Shown: positions 21,181 through 31,951 of the stretch, piece after piece
Numbering within the stretch: the first letter of the stretch is position 1
How the letters are laid out: each line of letters begins with the position of its first letter
The notes under the pieces: model-generated
What the model saw: only the letters and a program-made list of their open reading frames with translations
Database searches by the model: none
What the model was told of the DNA's origin: nothing
Assembly (NCBI RefSeq): GCF_000350225.1
Contig: NW_005178811.1
Coordinates: 124,001-188,000, forward strand
Direction: 5' to 3'
DNA from: Chondrus crispus
Taxonomy: Eukaryota > Rhodophyta > Florideophyceae > Gigartinales > Gigartinaceae
DNA: 64,000 bases
Position numbers and translations under genes: made by a program

Positions 21181-21818
21181 GTGTGTCCGATGGAACGCAC
21201 TGACACCAATAGCCGCGCACTCAACGAGCGGACCATCTCAACACACGTACCATCCAAGCAAAGACAATTCGGCGTCCCGACTGGCATACAGGCACTGAAA
21301 ATCCTAGCGCAACTCGCATAAAAAAACTGAATGTTGGAGCAGTGGCCCCTACCAATGACGTGATCGGGTTGCCAGAGTTGGTTGTTAAGCTCATGTTTGA
21401 AGAATCAGTTTGAGGCGAAGTCCTATCCCGCGATGGCTAGTGGCTGGCCACCCACAGTAGGGGACGATCAGTCTGGCTGAAGCTGCGAGATGCGGTTGGT
21501 GAAACGTGCGCTTCCAACGTTGGTCGGTTGGTGGTCCCTCCTGGGAGCTTGGAGAGGGGTACCGAGTCGGATGCGGGTGTCTCTCAGGCTGGTGTCGACG
21601 GCGATGCAAGGGCGGGCTGTGTTGACTTGTCAGTGTCTTCAGGGTGGATGCAGCTGTTTCGTGCCGGAAGGCTTTGTAGATTATCTCTTGTGCGGGTTAT
21701 TATGCGCTGGGATGATGCAGCAGTCACGACGGAGGAGAGATTTTATTTTGGGTCGCAAAGTAAGGACGAACAACGCAAAGGGACGAAACGTAGGGTGTGG
21801 ACGAGGATTGTGAGGTTG

Positions 21819-21830
21819 TACAGTACTGTA
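21819..21830. repeat. 12-bp palindrome TACAGTACTGTA
   Basis: Exact copy of the palindrome also found at 20938, 33159 and 48309. Confidence 0.8.
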
Positions 21831-23076
21831 TAATAAGCTCGTACTGTATATGCTGGAGACAGGGATTACCTTCAAAGGGTCTAGTGTCGGGGGCGATAAG
21901 GCATCAGAAGCAAGCTCTGGTCCGGGAATGAAGGCTGGGAGTGTGGTACTGGAGCACAGGAAGCGGAAACATCGGTGGTGGGGGTTGTGCAGTATTACGT
22001 TGCGCAAGGTTGTGGGACCGTCTGGTCGAGTGGTGCCACTTGCAGTGCTTCCCAGAGTGGGTGCTGGAGTGTGGCTAGAGTGTGACAGAGGTGGAGATAT
22101 TCCCTCGGGAGAGACTGACAGCCGAATGGTACCGTTCTATGATACCACAGAGCTTCCACGACGTTTGAGAAATCCGACCTTCCTGCTCGCCGACGAGGAA
22201 CAGGAGGTTGGACAACCTGCGAGCAAGTTGGCTCGAGCCGGTCCAAGATTGCCGACGCGGACCGAGTATGTGGCGGTGGCGGTGAAGGATTAGGAAGGGA
22301 TTGGACGCAAGGACAGGTACAGGAATGAAGGGTAAAAGGATGGGGTGCACGGGGCGTTTTTATTGCAGAGAGTGGGCCGAAGAGAAAGGGAATGGGAATA
22401 CGAGGCGTAGATGATGTTGTAGAAGTGCCCATTACAGAATGGTATTGCGAATTGCTTACTGCGTGACGATTGTAGATACAGTAGAGTTGCGTCGATTCGG
22501 TGCATCTCAGGCGGGACGCCTTACACAATGTCTGAATTTGGGACGGCTGGGGGGGGTGGGGCAGGGGGGGGGGCGGGGACGCTCGTCGAGGCCAACCTAA
22601 CACATGTTGAAGCAGTTTACATGATCCGGGCCCCCATGGCCCTGTGGAGAAGCGAATGCATGGGTGAACCGAATGACTCTAGAGACATGAAGGTCCTTGC
22701 AGTGCTGGAAAGGGGGGCTGAAGTTTTCTTGATACTGTACTGTATTATTGACGTGCGCATATTGTAGACAGACAAGTGGGCCGATTCTGCTGCTGTCATT
22801 GTAGTTTTACAGCAGTCACTGCACCGCAAAAAGTAGTTTTCGCTATTGTACTGGACTGTAAGGTTTGCTGTGGGGGCGTAAAGGACTCTACTGCCAGGTG
22901 GTCCTACTGTACTACACAGCACTAGGCGGCGCTGGAACTGTTGGAGGGTGGACGGTTGTGGGTTGTGTGGGTAACGCCGCCTGAGGTGAGGGATTGCGCT
23001 GCTGGAGTAGGCATTGCATACACGGGACAAAATGATGTCCCAGTTGACAGAATGAGCCGCTCAGGTTGACGACGCG

Positions 23077-23176
23077 NNNNNNNNNNNNNNNNNNNNNNNN
23101 NNNNNNNNNNNNNNNNNNNNNNNNNNNNNNNNNNNNNNNNNNNNNNNNNNNNNNNNNNNNNNNNNNNNNNNNNNNN
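23077..23176. other. Assembly gap (100 N)
   Basis: Exactly 100 N, so probably a default gap of unknown true length. Flanking sequence shows no coding signal. Confidence 0.95.
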
Positions 23177-24877
23177 CAATCCCTCACCGTTTTGCCCCTG
23201 ATGAAAGAGCACGGGAGCAGCACTGGTCGAGAATGGCAGCTCCGACAACTCTGACGAGGCGGGGCAGGATAAGCCTTTCCACAGCACGACGAGAAGGCTT
23301 ATCTACCCCTTGTTCCATACACGTGTGCGCTTACTTCGGCCCAACGGAGGTGTCCTTAACTATTTTCGTTGTTAGACCGGAAGCCAGGGCGCGGTGAGTC
23401 CTACAGTATGCTGTACAGCCAGTGGATGTCGACATGTACGGAATGGTGATTGTTGAGTAAACGAAACACGTTGGCGCTGTCCATGCCGCTGGGGAGGTTA
23501 CTGAACTACTGCCCTCGAAAAGTTGACTGCCGTGGTTCGCACGACAACCAAGGCCTCACCTGATTAGATGGGAAAGAGAACAGGGTCCTGCGTTGTTCGG
23601 TAACGCCATGCGTTGTCCAGCGTCGTTCTACGGGTGGTGGTTCAACACGTTTTCGCTTCACTGTACCGTACCAGGGTACAGTGCTTTTTCGCGGAGTCTA
23701 CGGTACAAATGCAGAAGTCAAAGGTCTTTACTGTACCAATGGTACTGTACCGGTACTGTACTGGAGGTCCCCTACCAGGTGACCTCTAACGAAGATAGAC
23801 GTGACAAATGCGGAAGCAATGCTTCGCCAGCGACGTGTGGAGGGCATCCGAAGCGCTTTGGCACGAATCCGTTGCCCGAAAACGGAGCCGTGAGGGAAGA
23901 TGGAGAAAGTTAGCCCTCTTTATTTTGGCACCTCTCGAGAGCTTTTCTCCTACGAAGGGGTACACAATCGGTGCCGCCCACCTGATGAAATCGCGAGACG
24001 TAAAAGGTATTTATACCTGCTATGAGGGACGGGTGGTGCTGGCATCAGCAAACCTCGTCGCAAGACGGGTTTCGTTTTCGGCATGGGTGCATTTGAGTCA
24101 TCTGATGGGCCCTAGTGGGGCACTAAAAACAGGTACGGCAGATGGGTAAGGAGAATGGTCGGAGGCGAGCGCGTGCCGAAAGAGTTTTTAATGTTGTTTA
24201 GAACTGGGGAGGTGGCTCCACGTTGGTGATTGGGCAGCGGGAACGTCACGGGATCACGGCATTCCCGGGGCCGCGGGAATCGGTGCGTGACGTGACATGC
24301 ACAGGGGGCCGTTGCTTAAAAAGCCCTCCAGACGCCCGCAAGTGCATCCAGAGGCCGCGGTGAGCGCGCCAAAGCCTCAAAGCGCCAAATTCCCAACTCC
24401 AGTGTTTCATACCTCCCCGCATACCCGCCCCCAACCCACCCCCACTCAGCGCACTCAGCGCTCCCTTTCGCCCCACTCTTCTCTTATGCTCAAACCGACC
24501 TAACCCCACTTCCCTCACCCACACCCGTGACCTCCCTTCACTCACCGCCGTCCCAGCCTTTGAACGCGACTGCTGTCCCTTGTCACCGTCGCAACTCCGC
24601 TCATCTGTATCGCCGTCTTCACGTGTCCCAACACTCCGCCTTCCTCTCCCACCCCTCCCCTCCGACCCCCACCCCCGCACCCCCTACGCCTTAGTTGTGT
24701 GCCATCGCCCCGTCCCCTCCACCGTGCCCCTTCCTCTTTGTCTCGTTCCCATCCGGTCGTCCTCGTCGCTTCGCCGTTCGTATCGCCCTCCCGCGCCACA
24801 TCGCGGGTTCCCTTTCCGCTGCGTCCACCAGTATCTCCAGCGCGCTCTGCGCGCTGTCGGAGGGTGCCTCCCCACCC
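23177..24877. other. Intergenic region and long pyrimidine-rich leader of the HAUS6-like gene
   Basis: No gene is supported in 23177-24240. From about 24370 to 24870 the plus strand is strongly C/T-rich, with runs of CCC and CTC, immediately upstream of the HAUS6-like ATG. This is probably promoter or 5' untranslated region. The reading frame is open through much of it but begins with GTG and has no conserved content. Confidence 0.5.
23659..23683. repeat. GTAC inverted repeat
   Basis: CACTGTACC (23659-23667) pairs with GGTACAGTG (23675-23683). Two further GTAC repeats follow at 23733-23766, including GTACCAATGGTAC, which recurs at 33375-33387. Confidence 0.75.
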
Positions 24878-27800
24878 ATGGCGGCTCCCGTGTATTCCCC
24901 GGGCGCCCTCATAGTCGAGAACGTCGTCTTGGTCGCCGGCTCTCCGACCGCTTTTGCCGACCGCTACGGCCACGTTCTTACTGCTACATCTTTTGCCAAG
25001 CCTGGAGCCAATGTCCAAGCTGCCAACGCCATCCTTCATTTTCTCGTGTGCGCCATCGACCCGGATGCCTCCGCATCCTTCAAACCTTGTTTTCCAATCC
25101 TCGACCGCCAACAGGAGCGCGATTTCCGCCGCGTCGTGGATGCACGTCTTGCACTACTTGAAAATGCTAAGCTCATCCCCGCCGGCACCGCTCGCAAGTC
25201 GGTCATCTTGTCCGGAGGTGGCGACAAGTTTTTAGATCTTTTGTGGAGTTTATCCGTTCTCGCTGTTCAACAGGCTTGTGTCAGACAGCCAGCCTATGGT
25301 TCGGCTTCAAGAATCCGTCTCATGTCTCACAGTGGTCGCACAGATTCAAACTTGACTCACCAATCATCAGCGCGCTCCACTCGTTCGCTTCTGTCTAGCA
25401 GCTCAAAAGCAGCGGATCGAGCCGACTCGACCCGTCAGCAGCGCCGCTTTTTGGGTGCTGGCATGGTATCCGCCGCACAGCAAAGAAGCAGGGATGCCGA
25501 AGAGATGCGCGCAAGAATCAATGCGGAGCGTGCCACTCTTGCTAGAACGGCCCAAGCAGGACAGGCAGGTGCCAAAACGTGGGCCACGGAGGCCGACTCC
25601 CTTAGAGAGAAGATTGGCGATTTTGAGGCCAAGATCAGAAGACTAAAAGGCCAACTTGCGGACATGGGTTTTGATCAGCATGGTGTAGACATTCGAACGA
25701 CCGCCGATGCCGACCTCGAGAGCGGTCAGATGACTCAGAGTTCCTCTGGTGATGACTTGCGAGGACTGAAGACTTCTCCCATTGAAAGCATGGAATCTGG
25801 CTCCTCTGTTGATGAACTTATCGAGCCTACAGACAACGTAGGGATTGTATCTGACTTTCCGAAACTAATGGCCTTCACTGCAGGAACTCCCGAGACTCGA
25901 TCCGATGTTGAATGCGCCCTCCCTCCCGAAAAGGCTAGACCCACTCAAAAGGAAGAGATCACCGAAACACAGACGTCCCAGCCACTACCGCAAGTTCACG
26001 CAAATCCAGAGGATATTGTCGTTTTGGTTCGCGCTGCAACAGATGAACTTGAGCAAGCTACGAATCGCATGGGAGAAATCCAGGAAGCATGCAAGAAGGC
26101 AGCCCAGAATACCCTAACTTCGACAGTCTCGCAATCGCAACCTCCCTTTACTTCAAGTGGCACCAAAGCTCCTGCTCCAGGAAAATCTCTGAAGGAGCTC
26201 ATCGAGTCCTCCGTTCAACGGCAAAGCAACGTAGTACAATCAGCCAAATCTCTCAGCAACGCAGCTATCGAACTAACTCAAAAGTCCCAACAAATGAAGC
26301 GACTTCCGCGTGATGAGTCAAATGACTCACTCCGTACTATCGATCCAGTGGCGAATATTTCGAAGCCAACATGGGCGTCAGAGGCTACTGCCGATGCCTC
26401 TAACAATTCATTAATCGACCTGGTGGGACTCTCAAGCGCTGATGGATCAAAGTGTTCTTCCGCAGACGAGATTGACACAGCCCGGGACGTGAACCTTGTC
26501 ACTCAAGCATTGCAGAATGCATCTCCGCAAAAGATACAGAGCACCGCCTCTTCTGGTAGTAGTGGTCGACGTCTAAGAGAATCACGAAGATCCAGCGAAC
26601 GACGTCAGCAGAGAAACCGGGCCACACGGAAGCCGACACCGCTTGCCTCCCGTGAGCAAGTAACCAATCCATATGCCAACATTACTCCTCTAGCTGCGAA
26701 AAACCCGCGCAGTGTGAGGTTTGCCGCGTTGCCCCCATCCTATAGTGCAAACCGAAGCGACTTTCCAGGTGGGCTTGGGGTGGGGCGCAATCCCGCCGAA
26801 GTGTTTCCTTCCCCGGCGCATCTACAACGGATGGTTGATGGGAATAAGATTGCCGAAGCCGTCCCCCTCTCTCGGAGATATAGCGAGGCAGACGTTGCAG
26901 ACGGCGGAAGAGCCTCTGCACGTGCCCTTCGCTCTGAACAGACAGAGTCTCCTGTCCGAAAAGGAGGGGCATACTCGCGGAAATCAGAGCATCATCGCAG
27001 AACGTCATCTGTGGATGAGAAGGTTGGAGGGCCGAGCCCTTCCAAGCCTTCCTCATCCACCACTAGAATGACACGGACACAGACTCCTCGGAGAATAGTT
27101 CGCCGGAAAGAAACACTCCAAAGATCCTTCATTTCTAAGCGGCAGCCTCCGGCGGCACAGATTGCCTCAGCAGAATCAACTGCATCAACCGATGAGGGTG
27201 ATGGACAGTCTGAACCATTGAAGGAGGTTACTAAAGAGGACCAAGCTTCCTTGTCCACTGCTGCTTCTCTTGGTACTCAGATGGTAAGGGAGTGTGAACC
27301 AGCTCAGACACTAGCTGCAGCCGGGACGGAAGTTGAATGCACCGATAACTTGAAGATTGACGTCGCCACCAAAACTGAGGAAGTCCCTGCGAGTACCACA
27401 GGCTCTATGTCGGATGAGGATCCAACGCCTGAGGAGAAGAGCTGCCCACCACAATCACGCAGTGTCAAGAAAGCACTTGAAGTCGAAAGCAAGGCGACCG
27501 TCGGCCAAACCCCTCGGCCGTCCGATGTCAACACAGTTCCGAAGAGACTGTTCATGACACCGGAAACCCCCGCGACGTCTGTCTCTGCGAGCGGTAACTC
27601 ATCTACTCTTTCGAAAAAGCCTGGCTTTGCACTGCGGTCGCTGGGGTCAGTGCTTGGGAAAAAGCAGATGCTGCGAACCGCTTCGACCGATTCCGGGTCC
27701 TCAGAACCAAAAATGCCTCCATCGGCTAGTGACGATGACCTAATACTCTCACCGCATCCGAGGACCTCAACAGCAGCGAAACTCTCCCAAACTGCGAGAA

Positions 27801-28021
27801 GTGCAGACGGGTTCTTTGCTGGGCAGACTGCTCAGCAATGGCAACAAAGTTCGGTCCAGAGGCCAAGTTCAGCCCCTCACCCGGAAAAGCCCGAGAAGCG
27901 CTTTGACCCAAATTCGAGCTTCTTGAATTCGAAGGGCAGAGGACATTCCACGACGTCATCATCAGCACGGAAAAGTCGGGTTCGGAATTTTAAGGCCCGC
28001 CTCGCTGCAGCGCTAAAGTAG
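24878..28021 (+). CDS. HAUS6: HAUS augmin-like complex subunit 6 homolog
   Basis: The product has 1047 residues from the ATG at 24878 (MAAPVYSPGALIVENVVL); no in-frame ATG lies further upstream. The first 160 residues resemble the HAUS6 N-terminal domain: FADRYGHVLTATSFAKPGA, NAILHFLVCAIDP, FPILDRQQERDFRRVVDARL, then SVILSGGGDKFLDLLWSLSV, equivalent to the family SPGGPKFxxLxWxLS block. A coiled coil follows at about 190-270 (AQQRSRDAEEMRARINAERA onward). The rest is long, Ser/Thr/Pro-rich and probably disordered, with a basic end (SRVRNFKARLAAALK). Augmin recruits gamma-tubulin to spindle microtubules for branching nucleation. The N-terminal resemblance is good; the tail is not informative. 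It is convergent with the TFIIIA-like gene (103 bp between stops). Confidence 0.72.
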   Translation: MAAPVYSPGALIVENVVLVAGSPTAFADRYGHVLTATSFAKPGANVQAANAILHFLVCAIDPDASASFKPCFPILDRQQERDFRRVVDARLALLENAKLIPAGTARKSVILSGGGDKFLDLLWSLSVLAVQQACVRQPAYGSASRIRLMSHSGRTDSNLTHQSSARSTRSLLSSSSKAADRADSTRQQRRFLGAGMVSAAQQRSRDAEEMRARINAERATLARTAQAGQAGAKTWATEADSLREKIGDFEAKIRRLKGQLADMGFDQHGVDIRTTADADLESGQMTQSSSGDDLRGLKTSPIESMESGSSVDELIEPTDNVGIVSDFPKLMAFTAGTPETRSDVECALPPEKARPTQKEEITETQTSQPLPQVHANPEDIVVLVRAATDELEQATNRMGEIQEACKKAAQNTLTSTVSQSQPPFTSSGTKAPAPGKSLKELIESSVQRQSNVVQSAKSLSNAAIELTQKSQQMKRLPRDESNDSLRTIDPVANISKPTWASEATADASNNSLIDLVGLSSADGSKCSSADEIDTARDVNLVTQALQNASPQKIQSTASSGSSGRRLRESRRSSERRQQRNRATRKPTPLASREQVTNPYANITPLAAKNPRSVRFAALPPSYSANRSDFPGGLGVGRNPAEVFPSPAHLQRMVDGNKIAEAVPLSRRYSEADVADGGRASARALRSEQTESPVRKGGAYSRKSEHHRRTSSVDEKVGGPSPSKPSSSTTRMTRTQTPRRIVRRKETLQRSFISKRQPPAAQIASAESTASTDEGDGQSEPLKEVTKEDQASLSTAASLGTQMVRECEPAQTLAAAGTEVECTDNLKIDVATKTEEVPASTTGSMSDEDPTPEEKSCPPQSRSVKKALEVESKATVGQTPRPSDVNTVPKRLFMTPETPATSVSASGNSSTLSKKPGFALRSLGSVLGKKQMLRTASTDSGSSEPKMPPSASDDDLILSPHPRTSTAAKLSQTARSADGFFAGQTAQQWQQSSVQRPSSAPHPEKPEKRFDPNSSFLNSKGRGHSTTSSSARKSRVRNFKARLAAALK

Positions 28022-28124
28022 ACCTTCAACAGGTAGTGGCACGGAAGAAGTCTTAGCAAAAGCACTCAAAAGCCTGAGATTGTATCTTTACACATACTTC
28101 TAATAGTAATTGGACCGGATAAAC

Positions 28125-29606
28125 TTAGTTGCAGCACACGAGACCCTCTTTTCGCGGGCGTTCATTTGAGTCCTTCCTATTGAAAAAGCTTAGGTCATCA
28201 ACCCCTTCGCACTCTTCAGAGTGTCGCGAAATGCTAGTTACCTTACCTTCTGGACGTGTCGGTTTAAAAGAACGTTTCTGGCTTGGGGCCTTCTCCTTCG
28301 AGGGCATTTCTCTTTCGTCATTGCTGTAAGTAGAGTTGTCTCCAAGTGTGGGCCGCATTGAAGCAGTGCTTACTTGATCAAGCTGCAGTGGTCCTGCACA
28401 GAGCATCGGTCGGCTCGGGTCAGGTATATATCGCAGACGCTTCGGGCATCGTTGTCCGGTCGGAGTCCGTTTGTCCGCCCCGCGTTTGCGTCTGTTCAAT
28501 GCCTTTTCGGATGCCCCAACTGATCCATCTGCTGGTTCAACAGTAGCACCGCCAGCCAAAATTTCAAATTTGCTGCATGCAGATTCATCAGCAGTTTCGC
28601 TGTTCAAATTTTCTTCCTCGACATGCTGGGCACTTTGGTCCGCTCCATGCTCTATTCTCCTCTGTGCGGTGTGCGACCGAGAGGTACTCCTGCATGCATC
28701 GCTTCGAGTATCAGCCGCTCCTCGACGACGCGAAGCGGCAGGGTTGACATTGTGTATTGAGCGCATGTGTCTCTGCAAGACCACTAAATATGAAAAACTT
28801 TGTCCGCAAATTGGACAGCCAAATGCGTTCGGTTGGGTATGTTTGCTGCGAATATGTGACCGAAGATTTGAACGTGAAGTGAAAGCAGCGATGCAACTTG
28901 CAAATTCACATTCAAACCTCTTCCTATCTGCCGCCACACTCTCGTGCGTCTGCATGTGTTTTTTTAACCCAGATGATGTTCGAAATCGACGACCGCACTC
29001 CTCGCATTCCTTCGGGCTAGGGGGATGTACAGCCTTCATGTGCTTCTGCAGTTGAGAAAATTTGTCAAAAGACTCCTTTCCCGCACAATTGCCTTCAAGA
29101 CACACATATCTGTCATCCCCCCAGCTATGCCAAAGCAGATGCTTTCGCAGTTTCGACGGTGTCGCAAACACCCTTTCACACCCATCTTCAGTGCACGGGT
29201 AAGGAAGCTTCCCAGTGTGTAACGAACGGTGCGTAGCTAGCTGCCGCTTCTTCCTAAACGATTGTCCACAGTCATCGCATTCGTACGGAGTTGGTCTATC
29301 GTGGAGATCGCGATGGCGTTTGAGCTTGTTCGCTGTGGGAAACTTCTTGCAGCAGGCAGATACATCGCACTCGTACTCCCATTGATTGCGGGAATGTGCG
29401 GAAAGCTCGTGGCGATGCAAGTTGTCTTTTCGCGCGTAGGATTTGTCGCATCCTTCAGCGCTGCACATGTAGGGGCGGTCTCCAGTGTGCACTGCTTTGT
29501 GACGTGTCAAATGCCCGCTCATAGAGAACCCGCGCCCGCATACATCGCATTTGTGTTCCACATCCCGTCGGCGGCCCATGTCGATTTCTGCTTTGTCAAC
29601 ACTCAT
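28125..29606 (-). CDS. TFIIIA-like protein with nine C2H2 zinc fingers
   Basis: The product has 493 residues from the ATG at 29604-29606 (MSVDKAEIDMGRRRDVEHKC). The longer upstream frame runs into the MITE at 29711 and is not conserved. Nine C2H2 fingers are arranged nearly without gaps from about residue 20 to 295. They run from CDVCGRGFSMSGHLTRHKAVH through CSAEGCDKSYARKDNLHRH to CPICGQSFSYLVVLQRHMRSIH. Finger 6 has longer spacing (CLEGNC ... HMKAVH), as in TFIIIA. The C-terminal 200 residues are basic and Ser-rich. TFIIIA binds the internal control region of 5S rRNA genes and 5S RNA itself. Finger number, order and the CxxxxC spacing in many fingers support TFIIIA; another polyfinger regulator cannot be excluded. 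Confidence 0.78.
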   Translation of the reverse strand: MSVDKAEIDMGRRRDVEHKCDVCGRGFSMSGHLTRHKAVHTGDRPYMCSAEGCDKSYARKDNLHRHELSAHSRNQWEYECDVSACCKKFPTANKLKRHRDLHDRPTPYECDDCGQSFRKKRQLATHRSLHTGKLPYPCTEDGCERVFATPSKLRKHLLWHSWGDDRYVCLEGNCAGKESFDKFSQLQKHMKAVHPPSPKECEECGRRFRTSSGLKKHMQTHESVAADRKRFECEFASCIAAFTSRSNLRSHIRSKHTQPNAFGCPICGQSFSYLVVLQRHMRSIHNVNPAASRRRGAADTRSDACRSTSRSHTAQRRIEHGADQSAQHVEEENLNSETADESACSKFEILAGGATVEPADGSVGASEKALNRRKRGADKRTPTGQRCPKRLRYIPDPSRPMLCAGPLQLDQVSTASMRPTLGDNSTYSNDEREMPSKEKAPSQKRSFKPTRPEGKVTSISRHSEECEGVDDLSFFNRKDSNERPRKEGLVCCN

Positions 29607-29710
29607 ACGCTGCGAAACAGCGGATGAAGATGTTGATGCTCTGCCCAAACAACCGAAATGCGTTATACAAAGATTAAGGCCAAACCGCTCCCTCACACAC
29701 AAAGCAAATA

Positions 29711-30124
29711 CAGTGCCCGCGCGATAACTGCAAGCTCCGATAACTGCAAGTAGGATACCCGATAAATGAAACGGCAACTGGGGAACCATTTCCGGAGTCA
29801 CTCAAACATTACTAAAATATAGGACCGTTTCAGATCCGATAACTGCAACGTTTGTAACATACCTCCAGAGCGTATATGGGCTGTTTTGAAGGGGTTGGAA
29901 AATATTCAGCCTTCGATCAGGCGACAGATGGTCGACGGCCAAGACAGTCAAAATATATATATGTTTTTCAAATAAAATTTTGAGGTGCTGGGTCCTAGAA
30001 TCTTATGGGATGCATGGTACCCTTCGAAGGGTAGGCCTTACCATAATATTCGATAACTGAAAATTCGCGATAACTGCAACAAAGGGGGGTCTCCCCAGAT
30101 GTTGCAGTTATCGCGCGGGCACTG
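29711..30124. mobile_element. Pogo/Tigger-like MITE, 414 bp
   Basis: The ends are perfect inverted repeats beginning CAGTGCCCGCGCGATAACTG (29711) and ending CGCGCGGGCACTG (30124), flanked by TA at 29709-29710 and 30125-30126. The subterminal unit CGATAACTGCAA is repeated at 29722, 29738, 29837, about 30050 and 30068, and in inverse orientation near the right end. CAG termini, a TA duplication and reiterated CGATAA-type subterminal sites are the pattern of pogo/Tigger non-autonomous elements. It sits 105 bp upstream of the TFIIIA-like start codon, in the promoter or 5' UTR. Confidence 0.85.
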
Positions 30125-30895
30125 TATGCCCTGATTCAAGAGAAAGGGAGAAAATTGCTGCCCCAGCCCTTCAAATGTTACGTGAGTTTGCCTTTGGTGC
30201 TCTACATGTAGCCTACTACGAGCATTGAGAGACGATTTCCACCGCCTTGCACCCTCCGTTCGCGATCGGTGGACACGGTGGACCTGTTGCTGCAAAGATT
30301 TACACAAAAATACCTGTCCAACTACACGTGTGGAACTGCCCATACACGTGTATGAGGTGGGGTCACCGACGTCTACAAGGAGTGGCGGAACAACTCAGCA
30401 TGATATGCAACAAGCCGCGATTTCATTAAATCATGTTTTTGCGCGCAATTGCGCGCAAAAACTGCCAGATAATGCTGCAAAATGAAAAAATCACCACTTC
30501 GGCCTTCTTCAAGTGACCCACCGATAATCGCGATCAACCATCCAAATCGAGATCCCCCATGCCTTCCAAGGGTCCCTGTAGCCCATCTCCATCATGGAGA
30601 TGTAACGTGTAAGTCGTGGCTACCATTGTCTAAAGTCGTTTCTTCATGAAGAATCATGAAGTTTCTTAGTTTCTGCATGAATAAACAAGCAAAAAGCAAA
30701 AATGAAAAAACAACCCGAAATCGCGGGCAACAAGAGCCCAAGCCCTCCGACTTTGACGTATCATCGCGGAAGAATACTAGGATACTACAAGGCAAAAATT
30801 CCTGAAGGTTCTCTACAGGTGGTCAAGTGACGCTGGGCTACTGCGAAGGTCATTTCGAAGTTGTGCTATCAATATCATCTTCGCGACAATATACA
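30125..30895. other. Intergenic stretch upstream of NUBP1 with a perfect palindrome
   Basis: There is no gene. It contains a perfect 26-bp palindrome at 30436-30461 and a 9-bp stem with 1-nt loop (CATCTCCAT / ATGGAGATG) at about 30584-30602. Confidence 0.5.
30436..30461. repeat. Perfect 26-bp palindrome, alternating GC core
   Basis: The half-site TTTTTGCGCGCAA is followed directly by its complement, so the 26 bp read the same on both strands. Confidence 0.85.
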
Positions 30896-31951
30896 ATGGC
30901 AGTTGAAGAAACACGCAAAGGTGCGCCTCAGGGCGAAGTGCCAGAAGACGCAGCGACGGGATGCCCTGGAGTTGAAGCGGATACGGCGGGCAAAGCAGAT
31001 TCCTGCGCGGGCTGTCCAAATCAAGCGGCGTGCGCCTCTGGTGAAGCCGCAAACAAGGGACCGGACCCAGATGTTTTAGCAATTGCACGCCGTCTGAAAA
31101 CAGCTGTGAAACACAAAATCCTCGTGCTTTCAGGGAAGGGCGGCGTTGGAAAAAGCACAGTCGCGGCACAACTCAGTTTAGCTTTGAGTGCCAACCACTC
31201 CCTAGACGTCGGTTTACTAGATGTCGACGTTTGTGGGCCAAGTGCACCCCAAATGCTTGGGGTTAGCGACGAGGAGGTGCGCATGAGCAATTCCGGGTGG
31301 AGTCCTGTGTACGTAGAGGAAAATCTCGGGGTCATGAGCATTGGCTTCATGTTGCCGACAAAGGACGACGCCATCATCTGGAGGGGAGTGCGAAAGACGG
31401 GGTTGATTAAACAGTTCCTCCGTGACGTCGATTGGGGAGAGTTGGATTATTTGATTGTCGACGCTCCACCAGGGACGAGCGATGAGCATATCTCCCTTGT
31501 GCAAATGCTCGCGGAGTCAAATGTTGACGGAGCACTCATTGTGACGACGCCACAGGAAGTATCCTTGATAGATGTTCGCAAGGAGATCAACTTTTGTCGG
31601 AAGAGTGGAACTAGGGTCCTGGGCGTTGTAGAAAATATGGCCGGTTTCGTATGTCAGCACTGCCAGGGCTGCACAGATATATTCTTTCCAAGTAGCGGTG
31701 GTGCGGAGAGGATGTGCAAGGAAATGGATGTGCCATATCTTGGGAAGATTCCATTGGACCCCAGTATTTCCCGGGCTGGAGAATTAGGCCGCTCCGTGTT
31801 CCAAGAAGAGGGAAACGCTGCTTCGCCTGGTGTTGGTGCATTACGGAAGCTTGTCGCGAAAGTACGCGTCACGGTTGGGGACTTGAACAAATCTGAGGTT
31901 TCCGATGAGAAGTCGTCCGAAGCTGCAAAAGTCGGAAATGTTTCAAGTTAG
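30896..31951 (+). CDS. NUBP1: Cytosolic Fe-S cluster assembly ATPase NUBP1/Nbp35
   Basis: The product has 351 residues from the ATG at 30896 ([13 protein letters not shown]). The N-terminus carries the Nbp35 [4Fe-4S] motif, with cysteines at 23, 37, 40 and 46 in the C-x13-C-x2-C-x5-C spacing that separates NUBP1 from Mrp and NUBP2. The deviant Walker A GKGGVGKS is at 80-87, followed by [11 protein letters not shown] (Walker A') and the Walker B-like [15 protein letters not shown]. The C-terminal CQHC pair (CxxC), needed for the bridging cluster, is present in FVCQHCQGC. With Cfd1 the protein forms the scaffold that builds 4Fe-4S clusters for cytosolic and nuclear proteins. No leader is present. 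It is convergent with UBE2C, 343 bp away. Confidence 0.95.
   Translation: MAVEETRKGAPQGEVPEDAATGCPGVEADTAGKADSCAGCPNQAACASGEAANKGPDPDVLAIARRLKTAVKHKILVLSGKGGVGKSTVAAQLSLALSANHSLDVGLLDVDVCGPSAPQMLGVSDEEVRMSNSGWSPVYVEENLGVMSIGFMLPTKDDAIIWRGVRKTGLIKQFLRDVDWGELDYLIVDAPPGTSDEHISLVQMLAESNVDGALIVTTPQEVSLIDVRKEINFCRKSGTRVLGVVENMAGFVCQHCQGCTDIFFPSSGGAERMCKEMDVPYLGKIPLDPSISRAGELGRSVFQEEGNAASPGVGALRKLVAKVRVTVGDLNKSEVSDEKSSEAAKVGNVSS

Larger units (their letters stand above)
17987..23076. other. Gene-poor region rich in GTAC palindromes
   Basis: About 5 kb without a supported gene. The frames present are short or of biased composition and show no recognised domain. The 20.1-21.9 kb part contains several GTAC-centred palindromes. 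The 21.5-22.6 kb part is strongly purine-rich on the plus strand (pyrimidine-rich on minus), with G runs around 22538-22578. Sequence at 21040-21107 (GTGCACTATGACACTG ... GACCCCACCCTG) may be a decayed pogo-like end. Confidence 0.5.

Noticed and set aside
24695..24877. In-frame upstream extension of the HAUS6-like gene
   Set aside because: It begins with GTG, is pyrimidine-rich leader translated as Pro/Ser/Arg, and the family N-terminus starts well at the ATG at 24878.
29607..29801. Longer N-terminus for the TFIIIA-like protein
   Set aside because: It runs into the terminal repeat of the MITE at 29711 and has no similarity to the family; the ATG at 29606 is preferred.
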